This document shows, in pieces, positions 10,378 through 20,868 of a stretch of DNA of 64,000 bases. Below the pieces are notes generated by a model. That model was not told where the DNA came from. It worked only from the letters and a program-made list of their open reading frames with translations, and did no database searches. How positions within the stretch are numbered: position 1 is the first letter of the stretch; each line of letters opens with the position of its first letter. Source of the DNA: Gari tellinella (taxonomy: Eukaryota; Mollusca; Bivalvia; Cardiida; Psammobiidae); the NCBI GenBank assembly GCA_922989275.2, contig OV277869.1, positions 39,478,189 to 39,542,188 on the forward strand. The letters run 5' to 3'. The translations under genes and the position numbers were made by a program.

Positions 10378-10640
10378 TATTCTATTCTTCAGATTTAGAC
10401 ATTTCGTTTTTCATCAATATACAAGTTATACAAACATTTTTGAGAAATTTCGATCGACACCTGAGGCGAGATATTCGACGACTGAATCGGATCGAGACTG
10501 TTTAATACTCGTATCTCGATTTCACTCATTACTTTGATGATGAAAAATGTCAACAGTACTTAATCTGGTGGCTTAATCACTTTTGACATGCTCATTGAAT
10601 GTTTTCTTCATGTAAACAAATATATAAACTGATTGTGTGT

Positions 10641-10725
10641 TACGGTGGAGAAGACGTTATTGCTTCAATCAACACGTTCACGCTACAAGCCACGTGTGCT
10701 TTGCAAGCATTTTGAAATCCTTGGC
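10641..10725 (-). repeat. Family A MITE, left fragment
   Basis: TA-CGGTGGAGAAGACGTTATTGC, then AACACGTTCACGCTACAAG, breaking off in the core approach just before the next A copy. Confidence 0.6.
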
Positions 10726-10736
10726 CACATTTTTGC

Positions 10737-10986
10737 TACAGTGGAGAATCTGTTATTCTTTCCCAATAAACGCGTTTACGCTAAAACTATTATTCGCAGT
10801 GCAAACAGTTTGGAGCCAGATCAGACGCCGGGTAACCCGGCGTCTTATCAGGCTCCAAACTGTTTGCAACCAAGATAAACAAGAATAATCAGAATTGTCC
10901 AAAAGTTGTTCTTTTCTACGTTTTAGTGCTTTGCGTTTGCGTACGTTTGCGTTTAAACGGGAAAGAATAACAGATTCTCCACTGTA
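10737..10986 (-). repeat. Family A MITE, young 246-bp subfamily
   Basis: TA-CAGTGGAGAATCTGTTATTC and its exact inverse at the right end. The core palindrome at 10798-10872 is nearly intact, with one transition (GTCTTATCAGG). Total length including both TAs is 250, like eight other copies. Confidence 0.92.
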
Positions 10987-10992
10987 TTTCGA

Positions 10993-11215
10993 TTAACCCT
11001 TTCATGATCAAACTGTTCGGGAGAATTTTACCCCTTCACCCTTTTATTGTTGTCATTTCATTATCGTTGTCTCCAAGACACGTTTCAAAGTCAGATTTAA
11101 GGTAATGTGACTTAATAAATATCCATTAGAGTGTCAAACAGTTTTGGTCTGTCTGGTCAGGACCTAAACTGTTTTGAAATGTGCTTTCAGGCGTCATTGG
11201 GAGTGAAATGATTAA
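10993..11215. repeat. Family H MITE, GATCAAACTGTTCGG subtype
   Basis: TTAA-CCCTTTCATGATC at left and GGGAGTGAAATGA-TTAA at right. The central palindrome is reduced to GTGTCAAACAGTTTTGGTC / GGACCTAAACTGTTTTG. The copy at 52860-53083 is the same subtype. Confidence 0.75.
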
Positions 11216-11632
11216 AGAAGACTTGTCAACAGCTTCAAATAATAGCCAATAGTGGTGAAAAATATTAACAGATATTGAAAACAGATTATAAGCTGCAAAT
11301 GAATTTTCCTTCATCCCCCTTGACACGCGCAATGAATGTTTCCTCCATTAAAAAATAGTGAAAAACAAATGTGGGTTATTTGGCATATTGTTTTGAGCTG
11401 ACAATAATTGATATGGGTTATGCGTGATCAGGGTTAATTAAAATCCTTACAAGTTTGGCATTCTTTTTTGCCCTAATCAATCCTAGCACGCTAAGGCATG
11501 TATTTCTCTAATAAATATGTCGCTTTCAGGATTTGCAGAGTATGCCATATTATTTAGCAAAGGTCATCAAATTCTCAGATGACCTAAATTCACGTAAGAC
11601 TCCGTATCATTTAACTACGATATTTTTCAAAA
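11216..11632. other. Unassigned sequence
   Basis: No repeat family recognised. Confidence 0.4.
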
Positions 11633-11874
11633 TAACAATGGAGAAACGTTGTTAAAACACGTGTACACGTAAACAAAACACACTTGCAATGTAATAGAAT
11701 ATATAAAAAGACATCGTTTTACTTATGAATGGATTTCATCTGTATAGCAAACAGTCTAGAGTCTGATCAAACGTCGGTTAACCCGGCGTCTGATTCAGAT
11801 CTAAATTGTTTGCAACTGACAAAGTGTGTTGATATTGATACATGTTTGTTTGGAAATAATAAGCTTTCCTCTGA
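11633..11874 (-). repeat. Family A MITE, diverged
   Basis: ACAATGGAGAAACGTTGTTA at left; core GCAAACAGTCTAGAGTCTGA ... GTTAACCCGGCGTCTGAT at 11747-11818. The right end AATAATAAGCTTTCCTCTG runs straight into a family B copy. Confidence 0.65.
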
Positions 11875-12169
11875 TGTGCTGCCTCTCTACAACGACCCTC
11901 TGAAACCCTTTCGCGACTGCACTATCGTCTCTTTAAAATGTCGTGTCTTTTTGTCTCCAAGTCACATAATGGACATTTTGACACCAAAATAACAACACTT
12001 AGACGAGTTGCAAACAGCTTAAATCAAGATCACACGCCGAGTTACGTCTGCTCTCGATTCATGCTGTTTGCAAATGTAAGCAAATTACACTCTCTATAAC
12101 AGCTCCTCTCGAACAACACGTGCAATATCTGGCTCCCCTTTGGTTTTGTTGAAAAGAGGGAACACTGTA
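11873..12169 (-). repeat. Family B MITE, diverged, abutting family A
   Basis: GTGCTGCCTCTCTACAACGA at left, GAGGGAACACTG-TA at right, with GAGTTGCAAACAGC and GTTACGTCTGCTC as a shrunken core. The left join with the preceding A copy suggests insertion near A's right TIR, later eroded. Confidence 0.7.
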
Positions 12170-12197
12170 CAATAATGAATAAAAACAGATGAACAGA

Positions 12198-12447
12198 TAC
12201 AGTGGAGAATCTGTTATTCTTTTCCGTTTAAACGCAAACGTACGCAAACACAAATCACTAAAACGTAGAAAAGAAAAACTTTTGGACAATTCTGATAATT
12301 CTTGTTTAGTTTGGTGGCAAACAGTTTGGAGCCTGATCAGACGCCGGGTTACCCGGCGTCTGATCTGGCTCCAAACTGTTTGCACTGCAAATAATAGTTT
12401 TAGCGTAAACACGTTTATTGGGAAAGAATAACAGATTCTCCACTGTA
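12198..12447 (+). repeat. Family A MITE, young 246-bp subfamily
   Basis: Perfect TA-CAGTGGAGAATCTG ends on both sides. The core palindrome (12317-12387) is intact with GGGTTACCC at its centre and one T:T mismatch between arms (GCCTGATCAG / CTGATCTGGC). Confidence 0.93.
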
Positions 12448-12595
12448 GCGAACAGATTTAAAGCTGCACACATTTTTCCTAGATCTCCATTAAACACGCG
12501 TAATGAATGTTTACTGCTTTATAAAGAAAAATTGAATTTTTTATATTTCGCATATTTATGAACAGACAATTATTGATGTGTTATGTGTGATATTG

Positions 12596-12844
12596 ATTAT
12601 TGACTCTTTCAATGCCAATGTCGCCAAATGCGACTTTGCAAGCAGTTGGGATCTTGATCAGACGCTGCGAAACGCAGCATCTCATCAGGATACAAACTGC
12701 TTGACACTCGTATTGACATTTCTTCTGTCTAAACAGCATAAGATCTGACTTTAAAGATATTGCAGACGACACTACCAATGCAGACGGAATTTTAGCGATA
12801 AGAGGGCGAAAGCAGACGATACAACTTTGCAGCGAAAACATTAA
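12596..12844. repeat. Family H MITE, old copy
   Basis: GACTCTTTCAATGCCAATG start, core GCAGTTGGGATCTTGATCAG ... CATCTCATCAGGATACAAAC, then CAGACGACACTACC and GCAGCGAAAACA-TTAA. Termini are decayed. Confidence 0.55.
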
Positions 12845-13039
12845 GCAAAACCTTACACGTGTGGCAGTAATTTTACTTTAATCAAGTCTAAATACATGTA
12901 TGCAAGGTCATTTGTTTCTCATAACTAAGTCGCTTACAGCTATTTTCAATCCTGTCGTTGAACAAAAAGCCATCAGAATGTCAGATCACATTGTCTGCAG
13001 TAAAAACTACTAAGAAGCAGCACTATTTGCAACAATACC

Positions 13040-13202
13040 GACGAAGATCTTCTACGTGTAAACGCACACGAAACGCAAACGCATTGCAATAGAATGGCGG
13101 AAAACACAACATTTTGACAGTTCATTTTATACTGTTCTTCTGAATGACAAACGGTTTTAGCGTTAAAATCGCTATTTGAAAAGAATAACGTTTTCTCCAC
13201 TG
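13040..13202 (+). repeat. Family A MITE with the core lost
   Basis: GTAAACGCACACGAAACGCA on the left and TTTTAGCGTTAAAATCGC, ATAACGTTTTCTCCACTG on the right are A flanks. Only AATGACAAACGGTTTTAG remains where the palindrome should be. Confidence 0.65.
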
Positions 13203-13720
13203 TTCTTCATTGAATTTGGCATGTCATACCAAAGTATAAATATGACATATATGCACCAAAATATTTTACAAATTGACCTTGATCTTTGACCTAGTTTTAC
13301 TGTATTTTAACTGATCTGCAAAAGCAGACTAACGTTGGCACTCGCATGCGGTGCTCTTGCTACTGAATACATGTACAATTAACAATGGGAAAGTACCATT
13401 CTTTAGGCAGTAATGTCGGGAGTTTAATCTGTTTAAACTATGTTCTTTGGCCGACTTTGCCAACAACAATACTTGTTTTGATAGATCCATTGAGCGAAAC
13501 CATCAGAAAATTCCTGTTCCGGTTAGTATACCTAAATGCATTCGTAATTGAGAGAAGATAATTTCAATTTAGATAAGGCATTTAACTGCTATTTTCGGCT
13601 GCCACCTGGAGTTAAGTTTTACGAACCGGTCAAGTTAAGTTCAGTGGGAGAATACTTTAATATTTCCCCAAACACCTAAATAAGCTCGTGAAAAACTTAT
13701 GCTGTCCATTTAAAAATGTT
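13203..13720. other. Unassigned sequence
   Basis: No family ends or coding frame recognised. Confidence 0.4.
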
Positions 13721-13721
13721 G

Positions 13722-13790
13722 ATGACAGATTAGACGCCTACGTGTGTTAACCCGGCGTCTGATAAGGCTCCAAAATGTTTGCTACTCCAT
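13722..13790. repeat. Isolated half core of family A type
   Basis: AGATTAGACGCC...GTTAACCCGGCGTCTGATAA and GGCTCCAAAATGTTTGCTAC. Only the centre and right arm are clear. Confidence 0.6.
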
Positions 13791-13800
13791 TTTGAATATA

Positions 13801-14050
13801 TACAGTGGTGAATCTGTTATTCTTTCCCGTTTAAACGCAAACGTACGCAAACGCAAAGCACTAAAACGTAGAAAAGAACAACTTTTGGACAATTCTGATG
13901 ATTATTATTTATCTTGGTGGCAAACAGTTTGGAGCCTGATCAGACGCCGGGTTACCCGGCGTCTGATCTGGCTCCAAACTGTTTGCACTGCAAATAATAG
14001 TTTTAGCGTAAACGCGTTTATTGGGAAAGAATAACAGATTCTCCACTGTA
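13801..14050 (+). repeat. Family A MITE, young 246-bp subfamily
   Basis: TA-CAGTGGTGAATCTG left, CAGATTCTCCACTG-TA right; intact core at 13920-13990. One substitution in the left TIR. Confidence 0.92.
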
Positions 14051-14116
14051 TATAAAAAATGCTTTAAATGCATGTCTGTGTCAAACCGTGCAGATCAAGA
14101 CCAGCGCTAACACAGT

Positions 14117-14313
14117 TAGTTCCATTGGAAACATTTTGGAGACAGATCAGACGCCGGATAACCCGGCGTTTGATCAGGCTCTAAACTGTTGGCCCCTCAG
14201 ATTTAAATAAATGGTGAGAATTTGCAAAAAGCTGTAGTTTTAAGCATTTTAGTACAAGCGTTTTCCGTTTCGATTGCGTTTAAACGGGAAAGATTGACGT
14301 TTTCTCCACTGTA
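14117..14313 (-). repeat. Family A MITE lacking its left TIR
   Basis: Starts in the core (CATTTTGGAGACAGATCAGA) and continues through GATTGCGTTTAAACGGGAAA to TTTTCTCCACTG-TA. Confidence 0.75.
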
Positions 14314-14727
14314 TATATACGCAACCATTTGAGCCATCGAGAATGATTGTAAAAGTTGTTATAACAAGTCTCGTAATCAACATAAAACAAAATAAGTGTA
14401 AACGTAAATGAGTTTTTTTTCTGAATAAGATTCAGTTTGCATTGTGCAAGCTAGCATTTCCTTTGTGTTAGTATAGTATTTAATTTACCTGACTATGTAC
14501 TATTGGCACAGTAGGCAGACGGTCCGATGTCTTGGTGTAAGCCCATGTGACATTGGCATCATATTGTCATGATTATTTCTGCGCATAAGTTTCAAATTTC
14601 CATTTGTGGTTAGAATTCGAAAATGTATATTGTCGAGCTTTTCTGGTAAAGGGCTAAACGCTATGGATCAAAACTAAGTATTATGACATTAGATACACAG
14701 AGAAACTCGGCATCTCATATAGAAAAA
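14314..14727. other. Unassigned sequence
   Basis: No repeat family or coding frame recognised. Confidence 0.4.
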
Positions 14728-15000
14728 ATCAAACGCGTTTATTGGGGAAAAACGTAATAACCACTGTGTCTAAATCTACAAGCGTTTCATGTTTATAGTG
14801 TTATACATATAACAGGTAATCATTTTTCCATCATTTCTTTTATAATATCATCATCTTATTATTATTATCATAACATCTATTATCATGTTATTACTATGAT
14901 TAATTTTCCTTTAGTGTTATCATAACACTCATGTTAGTTTAAATAATAGTTTTAGCGTAAACGCTTTTATTTGGAAAGAAAAAATGTCTTCTCAACTGTA
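14728..15000. repeat. Two family A right-end fragments
   Basis: AAACGCGTTTATTGGGG...ATAACCACTGTG (14728-14768) and ATAATAGTTTTAGCGTAAAC ... TTCTCAACTG-TA (14938-15000) are terminal pieces. Between them is AT-rich sequence without a family match. Confidence 0.6.
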
Positions 15001-15380
15001 TCAAGTAGAAATAATTATATTGAAAATAATTTCCTTATTATTAATTTTATAAATAAAGTTATCATAATTATGAAATATTTAAATATATGATTTATTCCAA
15101 TACTGATGAATACCACGCAGCACGTAAAGTTTACCATTTCAAGTACTTAAATAAGTTACAGACATATGCGTTGTTAATTAGGCATATCATGGATAAAAAT
15201 AGCCGCACGTGTACATGTTTTTATCACAAATCTTCTTAAATTAGTACGAGTCTATCTGGACTCCAGATGCCAGTGTGATAACACTGATAATGAAGATAAC
15301 ACCGATTTATACGAGGTTTTTAATGTTCTAAATTTACAATTAATGGCATGCATTGATTCGCTTAGTGTTATGCATCTTCT
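15001..15380. other. Unassigned AT-rich sequence
   Basis: Nothing recognised. Confidence 0.4.
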
Positions 15381-15440
15381 TACAGTAGAAACTACCTCAT
15401 TCTTTCCCATTTAAACGCAAGCAAAGCGAGAGCAGATTGA
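15381..15440 (+). repeat. Family A left-end fragment
   Basis: TA-CAGTAGAAACTAC...TTTCCCATTTAAACGCAAGC; breaks off before the core. Confidence 0.6.
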
Positions 15441-15648
15441 TATAACATTTTGAATTGTTGTTGTTTCAATTAAAGTTCAGTTACTTTATAACGGAAAACG
15501 TCTAATCAAGCAATGTTGATCGTATTTCTTATGTATGACCCCCTTATGTATGGGGTTGTATTGAAGATGCTTTAAAAATATTTACTGGATTAGTGTACAT
15601 CCAAATAAATTGACAAGAAATTCATTCGAGATATCGGTTATGTTCTTA

Positions 15649-15735
15649 TACCGTGGAGAAGACGTTATATTTTCCCTATAAATGCGTTTATGTGAAAACT
15701 ATTGTTTCCAGTGCAAATGGTTTGTAGCCAAACTC
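15649..15735 (-). repeat. Family A left-end fragment
   Basis: TA-CCGTGGAGAAGACGTTAT, AAATGCGTTTATGTG, then CAGTGCAAATGGTTTGTAGC, where the core is cut short. Confidence 0.65.
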
Positions 15736-15789
15736 GTCCTATTATAGCAACCATAACATATGGTATTATACTTTGCAATGTAGATCCTG

Positions 15790-15814
15790 GTTCTTCTTCT
15801 TCTTCTTCTTCTTG
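15790..15814. repeat. (TTC)n microsatellite
   Basis: Eight TTC units. Confidence 0.9.
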
Positions 15815-16013
15815 ATACTTCTCTCCATCAAGAATGATGATTATAAGAAGGCGCTGTATCATAAATTATTATTTACAAATGTGAAAGTGATAAATATAGA
15901 GTGAATTGATAACAAAATAAAAGCAGTATAGTAGTTTAGATCAAATCTACTCTATAACGGATATGGTGACAATTGTCCTGAAGTCAACAACTGTTGGAGG
16001 ACCCTTTACGATC

Positions 16014-16377
16014 TACAGCGCTCCCTCTCTACAACAACACCCATTGGGAGACAAACAATGTGTGTGTTGTTTGGAGGGAGTCGTTATAGGGAGGGAAATT
16101 GACCGAAATTTGCTGACAGCTTAAATCCAGATCAGACGCCGCGTAACGCGGCGTCTGGTCTGGATTCAAGCTGTTTACCACTCGTCATTAAGCTTTATTT
16201 TGTCAAAATGATGATTATGTAACTTTTAGAAAAAACAGCAGACGACAAATTTAAACAGACGTTGCTGCAGCCGTGAAATGGTTAGAAATAATTTGTGTTG
16301 TTTGGGAACCAGCGACAAAGGTCGTTGTAAGGAGGGAATCGTTGTTGGGAGGGTCGCTGTAGAGAGGGAGCGCTGTA
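16014..16377 (+). repeat. Family B MITE, full length
   Basis: TA-CAGCGCTCCCTCTCTACAAC left, GTAGAGAGGGAGCGCTG-TA right. Inner inverted blocks: GGAGGGAGTCGTTATAGGGA near the left, GGAGGGAATCGTTG near the right. Core AGCTTAAATCCAGATCAGAC...GCGTAACGC (16119-16180), followed by CAGCAGACGACAAATTTAAA. Confidence 0.92.
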
Positions 16378-16512
16378 ACTGTTTTGGATCTGTATTGCTT
16401 GTTCTTACTTTCAATTGTGTGAAGAGTTTCTCTTTACTTCCATGATGTCATAAGCTTTAAACAATTGCCGTCTGCTTTATTCCTAACTAATGGCTGATTT
16501 GTGTTATTTTAC

Positions 16513-16729
16513 TTAACCCTTTCAGTGCCTTACCCCGAGTACAGTAGTTATTTGCAAACAGTTTAGATCCTGATCAGACACCGCGTAAAGCGGCGTCTGG
16601 TCAGGATCCAAACTGTTTGACACTCGTTTCAATATTTCTTAAGTCAAAATATCTAAATATTGTTTTTTAGAAATAAAATCAAACAACAATTGTTTAAATT
16701 TGATAAAATCATAGCAGTGAAGGGGTTAA
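16513..16729. repeat. Family H MITE, full length
   Basis: TTAA-CCCTTTCAGTGCC and GCAGTGAAGGGG-TTAA. The core AACAGTTTAGATCCTGATCA ... TGGTCAGGATCCAAACTGTT occupies 16555-16620, close to the left end. A good reference copy for H. Confidence 0.88.
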
Positions 16730-16879
16730 GAAATAATGAGGTGAGTATCAAACATGGATTCTGATCAGAGGCCACTTTAACTCATTATCCCCTGAAACTT
16801 CCAGTGAACAATTCCTGTTTGCAATACAGCCTGGTCCATTTTCGACTATTCAGGGTATTTTTTTTAATATACATGCATA

Positions 16880-17022
16880 TCATATAAATATTAGTTTGCG
16901 TGACATTCAAATTGTCAACCCGAGAAAAAGAATGTCACCCCGAGTCAAAGCCGAGGGCGACATTCTTGTTTTCGAGGGTTGACAATTTGAATGTCACGCA
17001 AAATGCCATCTAATATTTGTTT
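16880..17022. repeat. Long unique hairpin P2
   Basis: AATATTAGTTTGCGTGACAT...ATTGTCAACCCGAGAAAAAG against the inverse ending ATGTCACGC...CTAATATTTG. Arms about 60 bases with few mismatches. The GC-rich loop is CCCCGAGTCAAAGCCGAGGGCG. Confidence 0.88.
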
Positions 17023-17188
17023 TATTACACCGAACTTATTCACCCTGGATGTAGAATCGTCTCGTTCGTATTTGTGAAATATGTTGTGAATACCAATTTA
17101 GAGCCGTCATTCACGTACATGTAACAAGCGAAACAACGTCAAGAAACGACGTCTCATTGTTTCTTTAAACTCAACTTAGAGCTGAGAA

Positions 17189-17395
17189 AATAATATCATA
17201 TAGAGTGACGTCACAAAAATAATATCATATAGCTGACAATATTTTTTAGAATAGAGAACAATAATATCATATAGAGTGACGTCACAAAAATAATATCATA
17301 TAGCTGACAATATTTTTTAGAATAGAGAACAATAATATCATTTAAAGTGACGTCAAAAAAGAATATCATAAAGAGTGACAGTACATTTTTTGGAT
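17189..17395. repeat. 71-bp tandem array (about 2.9 units)
   Basis: TAATATCATATAGAGTGACG begins at 17191 and 17262, with a mutated third unit at 17333. Each unit contains GTGACGTCAC (the last GTGACGTCAA), a CRE-like palindrome (known motif), and CATATAGCTGACAATATT. Confidence 0.9.
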
Positions 17396-17466
17396 AGATG
17401 TAAAAGACATGCAAAATGTGTGATTTTGGTCTATGGGAAATTAACATTGTAACTCAAAGCGAGGTG
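17396..17466 (+). repeat. Family J repeat, copy 1
   Basis: GATAGATGTAAAAGACATGC ... TGTAACTCAAAGCGAGGTGT. The same block flanks family F copy 3 at 55152-55245, and AATATCATATA-type units lie on its other side at 53170-53208. P2, the tandem array and this block may be one compound repeat. Confidence 0.7.
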
Positions 17467-17486
17467 TTATAATACAAAATAACAAA

Positions 17487-17670
17487 CAGTGAAGACCCTG
17501 ATCAGAGGGAGCCCTCTGATCAGAGACTTCACTGATTGCATAGGACAAATGTACATTTCACAGGTACACAATTTATAAAGGACGCATATATGCGTCACTA
17601 GGGCTCAAAGAGTTGAGACTGATCAGGATCCAAACTGTCTGCAAATAACCATTGTACTCGGGGATAATAC
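17487..17670. repeat. Short palindrome plus core-like arms
   Basis: GAAGACCCTGATCAGAGGG / CCCTCTGATCAGAGACTTC is a compact hairpin at 17492-17531. TGATCAGGATCCAAACTGTC at 17620 with ACCATTGTACTCGGGG is an H core arm. Confidence 0.6.
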
Positions 17671-18153
17671 ACAGGTCATTCTACTTACTAATGCATGCAT
17701 TGTAACATGTTTTCTGACATATTTTCTTTGCGCTATGAACCAATTCAGATTACTGCAGGGACACCTTAATCATTTTTCCTCAAGAAAATGTGATTATGTA
17801 TTGTAATTTGCACTTCAAAACACACTTTAGTACATGGACAAGCTAAGGAAATTTTAGAATTGTTCATTTTACTTACACCACTGGGAAATATAAGCTACCG
17901 GCAAGAAAAAAATTGAATCGTTAAATTGGTTTAACACAGTGAACCCTAGCCACGAGTATACTAGCTGTTAACAAACAGTGTACACATAAAGAGTACATTT
18001 GTCAAATCCAAAAAGTGTCGACCCACATCAGAGGAATCCTATAGGAGCCTTCTGATCTATGTCTACACTTTTGCTATTTTTCAATATAACACAGAAAAAA
18101 CCAAACTGGTAAGAAATGATCTTAAAAAATTTGGAGATGAACAAGTTGAAACC
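17671..18153. other. Mostly unassigned, one small hairpin
   Basis: At 18012-18072, AAGTGTCGACCCACATCAGAGG and CCTTCTGATCTATGTCTACACTT form a hairpin around ATCCTATAGGA. Nothing else recognised. Confidence 0.5.
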
Positions 18154-18289
18154 CACAGTGGAAAAAAAGTTGTTCCTGTCCATTTTAACGCAAAAGCACA
18201 CGTATTGAAATAAAACAAAGAAAATGACAAATTATTCAAAATAGTAGTTTAAGCGTTTATATGGAAATAATAACGTCTTCTCCACTGTA
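18154..18289 (+). repeat. Family A MITE, internally deleted (core absent)
   Basis: Both TIRs present (CAGTGGAAAAAAAGTTGTTC; ATAACGTCTTCTCCACTG-TA). The whole palindrome and part of the flanks are missing, leaving about 130 bases. Confidence 0.8.
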
Positions 18290-18367
18290 ATATTCAGGTT
18301 CAGCTAGGTTGGCACCATTTACCAGTGCGTCTCATCTGGATCCAAAGTGTTTGTACAGTTGGTCCAC

Positions 18368-18607
18368 GGCCCCGTCTTATGTCTCTTCGCACGACTAATA
18401 TTATCAAAAGTCAGATTCTAAAATGCTTAATTATTTTGTACTTCTCATAATTAGTCATATCTTGTGACATCTTTTTGGAATTGTCTTGAAAGCAATATTC
18501 CAAAGAGACGTCACAAGACAGGATTAGATAGATAAAAAAGAAATTATATGTATTTTATAGTTTTGACTTACGACCGTTTTTGTCGTACGACGTTTTGTAA
18601 GACGAGT
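18368..18607. repeat. Family K MITE, copy 1 (diverged ends)
   Basis: Centre TCTTGTGACATCTTTTTGGA / TCCAAAGAGACGTCACAAGA, then GTTTTGACTTACGACCG and TTTGTCGTACGACG. The left terminus is decayed to GGCCCCGTCTTATG. Confidence 0.75.
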
Positions 18608-18719
18608 ACCAAATTCCGCCATTAGCGTGCAATGCGTTAAAGACTGACAGTTCAAACAAATTAGACTTCACGTGTGGTTATGTATAATATTTAGTTCAAG
18701 CACTTGTTATATATTGTAA

Positions 18720-18972
18720 TACAGTGGAGAAGACGTTATTCTTTCCCAACAAACGTGTTTACGCTAACACTTTAATACCCATTGCAAACACTTTGGACCG
18801 TCTGATCAGGCCCCAAGTTTCCCGGCGTCTGATCAGGTTCCAAATTGCCTCTCAAATTAATAAAACACAAAATTTCAAAATTTCAAAACGTTGTCCATTT
18901 TTACATTTTATTTCAATGCGTTTGCGTTTGAATTGCGTTTAAACTGGAAATGATAACGTCTTTTCCACTATA
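18720..18972 (-). repeat. Family A MITE, full length
   Basis: TA-CAGTGGAGAAGACGTTATTC left, ACGTCTTTTCCACTA-TA right; core at 18783-18846 with several substitutions. Confidence 0.85.
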
Positions 18973-19196
18973 CCACTCCCGTCAAGAGCTCGTAAAACAC
19001 ATTTGCCCCTCACGCAATACGAAATTAGACTCCCAATGTAAACTATTTACACACCTGGGCCATTCTGGTGCCATTGTTTTAAGAACATACTTAAATTTCT
19101 AGAATTTTTACCATACTAAATAGAAACATTAACACCTATTTATTGGACATATTGTATTTGATTGACCTTGAGGATAAACTTCTTATAAAGCCTTGA

Positions 19197-19380
19197 TTAA
19201 CGCTTTCGTGGACTTAACGTCATCACTTTTACACAATAGTCTGTTTTTGTTTCTCAATTTGAAAATTTAGGTATTCAGACTTAAGAAATATTAAAATGAA
19301 TGTCAAAGAGTTTGTGATCAGACGCCAAACTGTTTTCAAATAACTTCTTTTGTATTCGGGGCAATGCAGTGAAAAGGTTA
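19197..19380. repeat. Family H MITE, eroded core
   Basis: TTAA-CGCTTTCGTGG start and GCAATGCAGTGAAAAGGTTA end. The core is cut to GTGTCAAAG...TTGTGATCAGACGCC-AAACTGTTTTC, with the palindrome centre deleted. Confidence 0.6.
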
Positions 19381-19790
19381 CATCTTCTGATTTCACTTTA
19401 TTTGAAACTACAATGTAATTACATATCATCTGACATTCTGCCTGGAAGTCGTTGATTAACCTTTTAAGGACTCTTTATTGACGAATAGTATGTTGTTTCC
19501 ATGTTTTTGTAGCTCCTTGCTCCTAGAATTTTCTATTTTATGGAATAACCCAACATTTTTGGTAAATTACAAAGCTGAAGAGGGGGTTTTCTGATATATT
19601 AGGATCAAAAGCAAGTGTCTCCGGATAATTAGGGGTATACCGAAAAACAAGCTAAAAAGTATTAAGAAAAGGTCCAGTTTGGGACACCCCTAGTTTTATT
19701 TTATATTTCTGCATAACAGGGTATATACTAGCAACATGCTAAATGAAATCTGAATGTTAAAATTTCGAAGAAGTCTTTAACGTTTATCAT
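19381..19790. other. Unassigned sequence
   Basis: No family match. Confidence 0.4.
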
Positions 19791-19895
19791 ATTAGACAAG
19801 TTTTGTTTCAACCATCGACGCCATCAAAGTCGTCTTTGGAAGCAGTTTGAATCCAGGGATGATCAGGACCCAGACTGTAAGCAAAATCGACTGGT
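19791..19895. repeat. Degenerate core, centre deleted
   Basis: AGCAGTTTGAATCCAGG-GATGATCAGGACCCAGACTG flanked by CATCAAAGTCGTCTTTGG and CGCCTTTGATG, an outer inverted pair. Confidence 0.5.
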
Positions 19896-20135
19896 GTCGC
19901 CTTTGATGTTAAAATATTCAATTCAAGTACGATTGTGGTTCTTATCGTAATCACTCCCGATCCTGGCATCTACAAAAATAGACATTAGCAAACAGTGTAG
20001 ATACAGATGACATTAGGTATTTCGTATGAAATGCTATGCTGTATAGACAAATTGTAAATGCATGTATTGGGCTATATAGAGCCCTGTTGTTACTAGGTGT
20101 AACAGGGCAAAATAATCGAAAGCACTTTACGTAGT

Positions 20136-20265
20136 TGTATTATATACGGTATTTGACAGCGTAGACCAAACTCAGATACAGAGCCTGTGATGACAACGGT
20201 GCTTGGTCTGTACAATATTGCAATGCATTAAGGCAGGTATTGTAATGGCACGGCCATATACATGT
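20136..20265 (+). repeat. Family R repeat, copy 2
   Basis: TATATACGGTATTTGACAGC, GTAGACCAAACTCAGATACAG and GACAACGGTGCTTGGTCTG correspond one to one with 8330-8465. Confidence 0.75.
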
Positions 20266-20868
20266 ATGAAGAAAGTTTCCGTCATAAATAGGAAGAGTTC
20301 ATTGCAATGCCCAGACATGAATAGATTTTCAAAACTATTATAGCGTTCTACTTCATTCTCAAACATGAAAAACAACCAAATTATTCACAGAATTAAGTGA
20401 CATCTGCAATGGCTCCCAACTAATAGCAACGAATATTTTTCTTGTATTTATACCACTACATCTATTGATATGAGAGAGTGATTGGTATGTCAGTCCGTTT
20501 ACCAGAATGTTTCGTTTCTTCTAGCATCAACAACACATACATGTATTTACTACAATACTGTAATACTAATACAGTTGTTGTCCTAGATCATTCAACTCCG
20601 CCCATATCACCCAGCTTTAATTTGATCTTGACCTATTTTGGACTTAACATATTTCAAATTGGTTATTATTCGGTTAACTAGATCTTACGATATCGCCTGA
20701 CAGCAACATCGTTAACTAGACTGGATAATTGTACAGTTGTTGACATGGGTAATTCCCAATTAACCTATATCACCAAACTTCAATTTCACTAAACTTTAGG
20801 CTAAAATAAGACTCCGAGTATATTGCCAAGGATGCTACCGGGTGCATTAGCGTTTATTGCACACAGTC
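20266..20868. other. Unassigned sequence
   Basis: About 600 bases without recognised repeats. It reads as less AT-simple than its surroundings, but carries no long coding frame (the longest is 67 codons, 20478-20681). Confidence 0.4.

Noticed and set aside
10256..10537. 93-codon plus-strand frame
   Set aside because: Starts inside a worn MITE, crosses the GAACA microsatellite and overlaps a second frame of similar length.
10737..14050. CRISPR-like array because of repeated palindromes at intervals
   Set aside because: The repeats are whole MITEs with TIRs and TA duplications, in both orientations and irregular spacing, in a eukaryotic setting.
17211..17447. 78-codon minus-strand frame
   Set aside because: It is a translation of the 71-bp tandem array.
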